Source: Brachynemurus nebulosus (lineage: Eukaryota; Arthropoda; Insecta; Neuroptera; Myrmeleontidae). From it: DNA of 64,000 bases. The position numbers and the translations under genes were made by a program. The DNA is taken from NCBI GenBank assembly GCA_035578155.1, contig JAPWDM010000003.1, forward strand, positions 65,464,142 through 65,528,141. The letters are read 5' to 3'. Under the pieces are notes generated by a model. The model made no database searches. It was not told the origin of the DNA and was given only the letters and a program-made list of their open reading frames with translations. This document shows positions 58,712 through 64,000 of the stretch, in pieces (the stretch's first letter is position 1; every line of letters begins with the position of its first letter).

Positions 58712-59595
58712 TTAAATATTGACAATCTTTTCATTATCTGAAAGTGAATATGGTTTCACCACAATTTTATTTTGGCTGTATGGTATGAAGGAATGATATG
58801 ATCTCGTACCTTTAATTGCTTTTAATTTTTTAGTTTCTAAATTAATGTTTTTCGAAGTTTCTGACACTTCCACTGACGATGTATAATTGAAAATTATGTT
58901 TTTTATATTTACAGAAGCCCACTCATACAACTCTATAGGTGAAGTTATATGATTTCCTTCGGGACGTTGTAAGCTTGCCCTACTTGCCAATCGTTTAACA
59001 GTACCACCAAGTCCATCACATGGACTTTTACCATGTGAGGTCGCGAAAAAATGCCATTCTGCTTTTATATTAAATTCAGTTTGGTGATTGCATAAATAAA
59101 AAAAGTTTGCTTTAATTTTATATTGGGCACTGGAATTGCTTGTAGACGGTCTGTTTTCTTCCACAACAGCAGGGAGGGTATTTTCTAAAATGTTATAATC
59201 GGGTAAATTATCGATTGTATTTCCTTCACGATCATTTTGGATAATTCGTTTGCAAATGGTTTTCCTACAATTTACACATAATTTTTTTCCAGGAATAAGA
59301 TTTAAGTTTTCTTTATGCTTTTCCGCATAGACTGATGAAATTTCCCTCAAACATTTTTGCACTTTTTCCCTTCGTGTAATTTTAATGGGTCACAACAATA
59401 CCTTTGATTACTAGCATAACTGTTCAAGTACTTTTTATAATGTTTTTTACACACTTCTCGCAAATAGTTGCGTTCAATATTGGTTCTTAACAATAATAAT
59501 CGCACGTCCTTTCTCCCCATTCCACTAATTTGCTTAAAGTCATTTTCTCCTGAACAACCCTCAATATCATACATATGAATCCCCACTGAACACAT
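58712..59595 (-). pseudogene. Frameshifted Cys-rich transposon-encoded protein
   Basis: Two overlapping frames, 59595-59347 (82 codons) and 59362-58712 (216 codons), belong to one protein. They are split by a one-base shift in an A-run near 59353. The N-terminal part is rich in Cys and His: YCCDP, KKC, then LCVNCRKTIC early in the second frame, suggesting a metal-binding domain. The C-terminal half contains AEWHFFATSHGKSPCDGLGG followed by TVKRLASRASLQ, a motif I recall from many uncharacterised arthropod proteins. No catalytic triad can be named. Only about 300 codons exist, so this may be an accessory protein or fragment rather than a full transposase. The start at 59595 may lie within an exon: TTCAG occurs just inside it and upstream sequence is AT-rich. 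Confidence 0.7.
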
Positions 59596-59874
59596 ATTTA
59601 AGTTTTAATTAATTATTAATAAATTAATAACGTAAAACCAAATTTAAAATTTTCAAATTAAGGATATGCTTATCGTACCACAAAGCCAGCTAGTTTAAAT
59701 AAAACTGATTTAATATCACATTTTTAAGTAAGAATATACTTAAAGTTTCCAAAAATACCTAAAATATTGCGTAAAATAACTTAGCCTCATCAGTCATCAC
59801 ATATCGATATCACATATGACATAAGTGTAGAGACATTTTATTAAAAATTGTCTGATAACTTATTTACATGTATA

Positions 59875-59964
<90 letters not shown>
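59875..59964. repeat. (TA)n microsatellite inside the transposon
   Basis: About 90 bases of uninterrupted TA, upstream of the broken gene on its coding strand. Confidence 0.98.
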
Positions 59965-59968
<4 letters not shown>

Positions 59969-60196
59969 ACGATTTTAATATTTTTCTATATGTGTGGTCT
60001 TTAATTATGTAATATCAAATATGTGTACTAAATAGACATACAAAATTGCTATTAGTAATATAAAAAAACAACGCAATGATCTGAACTTCAAACCTGTAAA
60101 ATGTACTTCTGTTATAGTAGTATCTTGAAAGTTTTAATCTTCTAAGTACTAAATTTTGGCTCAGGATTATTTAGGTAACATTTTATATCATAGGCA

Positions 60197-60862
60197 CAAA
60201 TTTCATTATATTTCACAATAGGGTGTACACATACTAGTGGGAACCCTATCCAACCAAAGTTAAGGATGTTAAAAGCTGTTAAGCTAAGTGGCTCCATTCG
60301 GCATTTAACACATGATTTAAGCCCATTTTCCAATAAATACATGCTTTTAACTGGTTAAATAATGCCCATTTAGACAAATTTTCATAAAAAAATTTTAAAA
60401 TTTGGCTCTAAAAATTTGTAGAGTTAATTCCCCATCGATTTTCTTTCACCGTTTGATAGTACTTGAGGAGGACTCTTGATAAAAATTTAAAAAACCAAAA
60501 TCGGTTTATAGGCTCCATCATAAATGGCGATTGAAATTTTAAATTATAAAATTTATTTACTTACAAACTACTGGGTTTGTGTGAACGAATTTAGGTTTGC
60601 TACTTACCTACTGGATGTACTATTGATTAATGTTGTTTTCATCTTTTTTGTTGCAATAGATTCGGAGAAAAATGAGAAAAATGATTTTAGTAGGTTTACA
60701 CATGGGTCACTTTGCCCACATGTACTCTACAGAAATGGACAGATATCGCAAAACAAATAGCGCAGCACAACTACACAACACTTATTAATTATAAAAATAT
60801 AAGAATAATCAAAATCTAAAACTATGACTTTTTTGGTGTTTCCCCTTGCGCGAGAATTACCC
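60197..60862 (-). repeat. Right terminal inverted repeat
   Basis: Mirror of 57824-58489, ending CGCGAGAATTACCC. Confidence 0.9.
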
Positions 60863-60866
60863 ATTT

Positions 60867-61570
60867 ACGAACTCATTATAAATTTGCGTTACTATATAAA
60901 TAAATATCCTCACCAAATAATGTTGGGATAAAGCTAAAACGCACGAATGTTTAACAAAATGTTTGCCTCAGGCAAAATATACATATGTAATGATATTCTC
61001 GATCGAACAGCAAATGTCAGAATCACGTAGGAACTAGAACAGAAATGAACTATTTAATTAACCCAATTAAGATGGGAAAAATTTTACCACGCGTGTGTAA
61101 TCTACTTCGATATAATTTGATGGACTATATAACTTGAATATTCGAGAAGTGTATATAGTTTGGAATTCGACTTGAAACAATTTCACTCAAAATACGGAAA
61201 ATACATTTTTTTCGGAAATGGATAAAAGTTTGATAAACAAAAGGGTGGTTCCCAACGCATTTCCAAATGATAATTCTAGAAAAACTGAAAAAGGGAAACC
61301 TGGAAAATGCCGGTAAAACTTCATTTAATTTTGATCTATCAATTTCTGGCATGAGACAAACTGCCCAATTTCTATTGTCCAAACGCTTCGAGGCATTCTG
61401 TTCTTAAGACCCACGGTAACTTTTCCAGCTGTTTTTTCGTGACGGTTCCATAAAAGAAACAACTTTGGATTTGACTGGAGAGAACCAGTTTCGCCTCAAT
61501 TCCCAACTACAAGTTTCTGCAATTTCTAAATCCTGTTCTTAGAATTTCATCCACGTCATAATTTTAATAA
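60867..61570. other. Unassigned stretch
   Basis: No bounded element or gene recognised. Confidence 0.4.
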
Positions 61571-61572
61571 CT

Positions 61573-61973
61573 TATTTCATTCACCTAGGATTTGAAAGAT
61601 ATGCCTCTGTAGCCGTCTTCTTACACGAACTATGCCAACTGTGAGAAAAGTTTCATGAGCATAGCCAATTGTGAAATTCGAATCCTGGATCTACCAAGTA
61701 ACAATATCCAAACCGGCTTAGCTTCTCGCCTGGTTCAAAAAACCAATTATTATTAATCATCCTTATACCTTATCTGATTTTATTATCTAGGCTTTTTACG
61801 TTTACCTACAATTTCGAAGGTGTTCCTCTGTAGCCGTCTTACTAAACAAACTATACCAATTGCGGGAAACCTGCACGAATATAGCTGACCGTACAATTCG
61901 AACCCTGGACCTACTGGTTCTCACAGACCAGTACCTAAACAGTCTCGCGCATTTGGCTGGTTCCAGAAACCAA
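61573..61973 (+). repeat. Diverged tandem duplication, period about 221 bp
   Basis: CCTCTGTAGCCGTCTT recurs at 61604 and 61825. It is followed in both units by an ACTATRCCAA segment, AATTCGAAYCCTGGA and CTGGTTCMARAAACCAATTA. The second unit ends at the TTAA where the next element is inserted. Confidence 0.85.
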
Positions 61974-61977
61974 TTAA

Positions 61978-62875
61978 GGGGAGGTTTACTCGAGAGTCCT
62001 TAAAAATTGTGTATTTTTCTAGAATTTTTTTCTCAAGAACGGAAGTAAATATCAATTTAAAATTTTGTACACATATTTATTAAGTATTAAACTATACAAA
62101 AAAAAATTTTCAACGAAAAATATAAAAAATTGTCCATTTTATAGATACTGCAGTGTGACGATCCGAAAATCCAATGCCTTGTTGACGGACATCCTAGCGC
62201 CGGTAATAAACCACCGAAATCCAAAAACAAAAAAGATCTAAAAAATATATGAAGAGTACCGGCACCTCTACCTATAGTATCAATAATTTGCTGAGAGAAA
62301 AAAAAATGGCGCATGTTTGAACTTTAGATTACGATTTTTGTCTTATTTTCCGCTCTTTAAAGTAAATTTAAAAATAAAAAAAATACTGAAAGTGTATCGA
62401 ACTTAGGTAGAGGTGCCGAAGAATTGAATTATCTTTAAAATAAAAAATTTAAAAAAAGGATCCATCGAATAGTCTTTGAGTTATCGTGTCCGCCAGTTCC
62501 AAAAATGTAGTTCCGAGATATTATAAAACATATATAAAGAAACGTATTTTCAAAATTTTATATTTAATACTCATTATTGGGTGAACTACGTTTTTTGAAT
62601 TTTTTTTTTTATAGAAAGCTGGATTCGGTTAATGTGCAAGAATCTTGTTTTTAAATTATTTTCGGTGAAAATCACTTTGGGAACATATTCTACACATAAT
62701 TAGCTACTAATTTCTGCAAAAAAAAAATCGATTTTTTTATCAAATCTCAAGTAAACCTTCCCTTAAAGTACTTTCAGCAAAATCACTTTGGGAACATATT
62801 CCTACACATAATTAGCTACCAATTTCTGCAAAAAAAAAATCGATTTTTTTTAACGACTCTCAAGTAAACCTCCCC
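61978..62875. mobile_element. TTAA-flanked TIR element with a duplicated right end (898 bp)
   Basis: TTAA lies at 61974-61977 and 62876-62879. The ends GGGGAGGTTTACTCGAGAGT and GGGGAGGTTTACTTGAGAGT (right, reverse complement) form a TIR of about 30 bp. The last 113 bp of the element occur twice in tandem (62654-62766 and 62767-62879), each copy ending in CCTTAA. It is non-coding; the frame at 62087-62314 is incidental. Confidence 0.85.
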
Positions 62876-62879
62876 TTAA

Positions 62880-64000
62880 TGATCATCCTCTATATCTTCC
62901 TATCTGATCGTATTGTATTATCTAGGCTCATATACGTAACTGATACATATCTTCATGTTAAAACTTGACTAGTTAGCTTCAATTCCCCTAACAATTACCA
63001 ACTACAGCACATGATGGATGCAATTCGTATAACTCCATATATATTTAGAACAGAATATAACATAGTATATCTCTAATATAATATGATAGAGACATTCATC
63101 ATCTCATGTAACATTAAATGGAGACTATTAGGGCTTGTTAAATGCATTACTACGTCAGACGCATGTACATATATGGGACCAGGTGTAGCAGCCACTATAA
63201 GTATACTTATATTGTACACAACACAACGCAGTTTACGATCTAACAACTAACGTTAACTAATATAATTGATATGAAACGTGAAATTTAAGATAATGTGCTC
63301 GCCTTGGTTTGCTTAATGCTTACGTTTGCATACATTTAACCGGTTAACAACAATGATTTATTGAATTATATTAATTTTATAATTGCTAAATTGAAATTAT
63401 GGTTGTGGTAATTACAGTTTTTTTTTTTCGCGAGGTGGTAATCGAAGGAAATATTGACGGGATATTTAAGATTTTCATGACAACTTAACGCCTGTCTCTT
63501 CAGTAAATAAAAAAAAATTAAGAACTTGTAATAGCAAAAATACTAGAAATTAAGTCTTATAAGAAGGAGTCCAGATATGCACACTGAGAAAAAATTACAG
63601 TAAAAATTACGGAGCTGCCTCCGGTAAACTAGGCTCAAGTGACCAGTCGGTAGGAAATTATCAAGCAAAAATATAAAAAATGCCTTTCAAACATTATTTT
63701 TTACGATTCATTTGAAAATTTTTCCTGTACAGCTTAAAAATTTTTCCTATACAGCTCCGTAAAATTCGATGGGCTAGTAAAATTTCAAGTGGATACCAAG
63801 AAAATTTACTTAATTTTTGTAAAATTATACTAGACATAGAAGAATTTTTACGGACCTACAGTGGAATTTTTACTTATCTGAAAGGTAGACGCTATTTGTT
63901 ATTTCTACTTTCTCCTTGAAAACTGTCTTTCAGCATCTCTCTCACACAAGCATCACACACAACTGACGATAAACAGTTGTGTGTAACATCCACATAAGGT
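62880..64000. other. Unassigned stretch
   Basis: ATTACGGAGCTG near 63607 is mirrored by CAGCTCCGTAA near 63752. CACACTGAGAAAAAATTACA at 63580 resembles a TIR start, but no right end is defined. Nothing else is recognised. Confidence 0.35.

Larger units (their letters stand above)
57824..60862. mobile_element. 3.0-kb DNA transposon with about 666-bp TIRs
   Basis: The left TIR 57824-58489 and right TIR 60197-60862 are reverse complements of equal length, and I found no mismatch in the parts compared. The ends begin GGGTAATTCTCGCGCAAGGG. ATTT lies directly outside both ends (57820-57823 and 60863-60866), a possible 4-bp TSD. The middle carries one broken minus-strand gene and a pure (TA)n run. 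The near-identity of the TIRs suggests a recent insertion or gene conversion. The superfamily is not assigned. Confidence 0.9.

Noticed and set aside
57926..60760. Identical 78-codon frames in the two TIRs of the 3-kb transposon
   Set aside because: Identity follows from the TIRs being reverse complements; no domain or coding signal supports a gene.
63578..63900. TIR element starting CACACTGAGAAAAAATTACA
   Set aside because: The presumed right end matches poorly and no TSD is visible.

Overview
This window is AT-rich, non-coding nuclear DNA from a eukaryote, most likely an arthropod and probably an insect. The evidence is the dense population of small DNA transposons (hAT, PIF/Harbinger-like, TTAA-flanked, TA-flanked and Helitron-like), long (TA)n and poly-A runs, and Penelope/hammerhead-like repeat modules. 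I found no convincing host exon, rRNA or CRISPR. The open frames present are short, low-complexity and unsupported. The window is best read as intergenic or deep intronic sequence built from nested and tandem repeats.

Layout. 1-2.1 kb: unassigned. 2.1-4.6 kb: a 2-kb foldback element abutting a 440-bp terminal-inverted-repeat (TIR) element. 5.3-7.6 kb: two hAT-type elements with perfect 8-bp target-site duplications (TSDs). 8.6-10.7 kb: a 1.5-kb foldback whose arms end in a tandem array of a palindromic 33-mer, next to a TTAA-flanked element. 13-23 kb: twin 230-bp elements, a Helitron-like element with stacked hairpins, three TTAA-flanked elements, a perfect 28-bp TIR element and a PIF/Harbinger-type MITE. 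24.5-29 kb: more TIR elements, including an 804-bp hAT element that carries satellite monomers. 29.7 kb: a tRNA-like sequence. 31.5-33 kb: an array of the same satellite, interrupted twice by a hairpin retroelement-like insert. 34.5-43 kb: another TTAA element and several diverged tandem or dispersed families. 43.7-57.4 kb: TIR elements, a tandem duplication providing an empty-site control for an insertion, an inverted pair of ACACGGAGAG elements, CAAGAC-rich hAT elements and a palindromic hammerhead-like unit. 57.8-60.9 kb: a 3-kb DNA transposon with about 666-bp TIRs that look identical and a broken Cys-rich protein gene, the only credible coding sequence. 61.6-62.9 kb: a tandem duplication and a TTAA element with a duplicated terminus.

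Two candidates for undescribed biology stand out. (1) A family of short insertions has the structure inverted repeat-loop-inverted repeat-fixed tail, with 12-14-bp TSDs and loops from about 12 to 375 bp. Some copies carry a hammerhead-ribozyme-like hairpin ending in CGAAAC, and related hairpins occur elsewhere in the window. (2) The same satellite monomer occurs inside a precisely bounded hAT element and as a nearby tandem array, which suggests exchange between a DNA transposon and satellite DNA. All identifications are by eye; no search or folding was run.
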